This document shows positions 63,898 through 64,000 of a stretch of DNA of 64,000 nt, piece after piece. The translations under genes and the position numbers were made by a program. How positions within the stretch are numbered: position 1 is the first letter of the stretch; each line of letters starts with the position of its first letter. Below the pieces are notes generated by a model that saw only the letters and a program-made list of their open reading frames with translations, ran no database searches and was not told the origin of the DNA. This DNA is from Septoria linicola (taxonomy: Eukaryota; Ascomycota; Dothideomycetes; Mycosphaerellales; Mycosphaerellaceae), in assembly GCA_024114885.1 (NCBI GenBank), contig CP099423.1, positions 1,302,001 through 1,366,000 of the forward strand, read 5' to 3'.

Positions 63898-64000
63898 GAT
63901 TGCTAGTTGCTCTGTTGCTGGAAAGATCTTGGTTGTAGGGAAAGTCTTGAGGCTGATATCAGTCTTGCCTCGATGGATTGGTGCCTGCACGGCAACGTGA

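Overview
This window is nuclear DNA of a filamentous ascomycete (Pezizomycotina). The evidence is many short spliceosomal introns of about 48-60 nt with GT-AG ends and CTRAY-like branch points, no operons, and fungal-specific families: a C2H2 factor with a fungal transcription factor domain, a Vezatin/Inp2-like protein, a DUF7707-like GPI protein, a fumarate reductase-cytochrome b5 fusion, and several 2EXR/F-box-like proteins. Gene style suggests a Dothideomycete, perhaps Mycosphaerellales, but that is an inference from family resemblance only.

Layout. 0.6-4 kb: zinc-finger transcription factor. 4-7.7 kb: long stretch with no recognisable gene. 7.7-14 kb: small CxxC protein, a 2EXR protein, glutamate 5-kinase (proline synthesis), GNAT acetyltransferase. 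14.8-24.3 kb: Ddi1 shuttle/protease, alpha/beta hydrolase with an apparent frameshift, membrane RBR ubiquitin ligase, lipocalin-like protein, arginine/serine-rich cyclophilin. 25.3-31.2 kb: calnexin, pyridoxal kinase, PCNA, EMC6. 31.9-32.4 kb: decayed TPR-like gene. 33.4-39.6 kb: Vezatin/Inp2-like protein, CAP10/GT90-like glycosyltransferase, a pair of 2EXR paralogues (one with an in-frame TAG), a tiny membrane protein. 40.7-46.2 kb: histidyl-tRNA synthetase, Vps33, DUF7707-like GPI protein. 47.7-50.4 kb: second 2EXR block. 50.6-58.1 kb: fumarate reductase-b5, cyclophilin A-like PPIase, F-box-like protein with a frameshift, MTP18-like protein, ATP synthase subunit k. 58.6-59.1 kb: tRNA-like gene split by a 389-bp element with terminal inverted repeats. 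59.9-62.1 kb: two dienelactone hydrolase family genes. 62.5-63.9 kb: disordered fungal protein.

Most genes are unrelated housekeeping functions. Two themes recur: quality control and folding (Ddi1, RBR ligase, two cyclophilins, calnexin, EMC6), and dispersed, partly decaying 2EXR genes. The gene structures are the most striking part. Two genes have start codons split by an intron (DDI1 and PCNA), and two have micro-exons of 10 and 16 nt. Exon borders were placed by eye from splice signals, reading frame and family conservation; no search was run.
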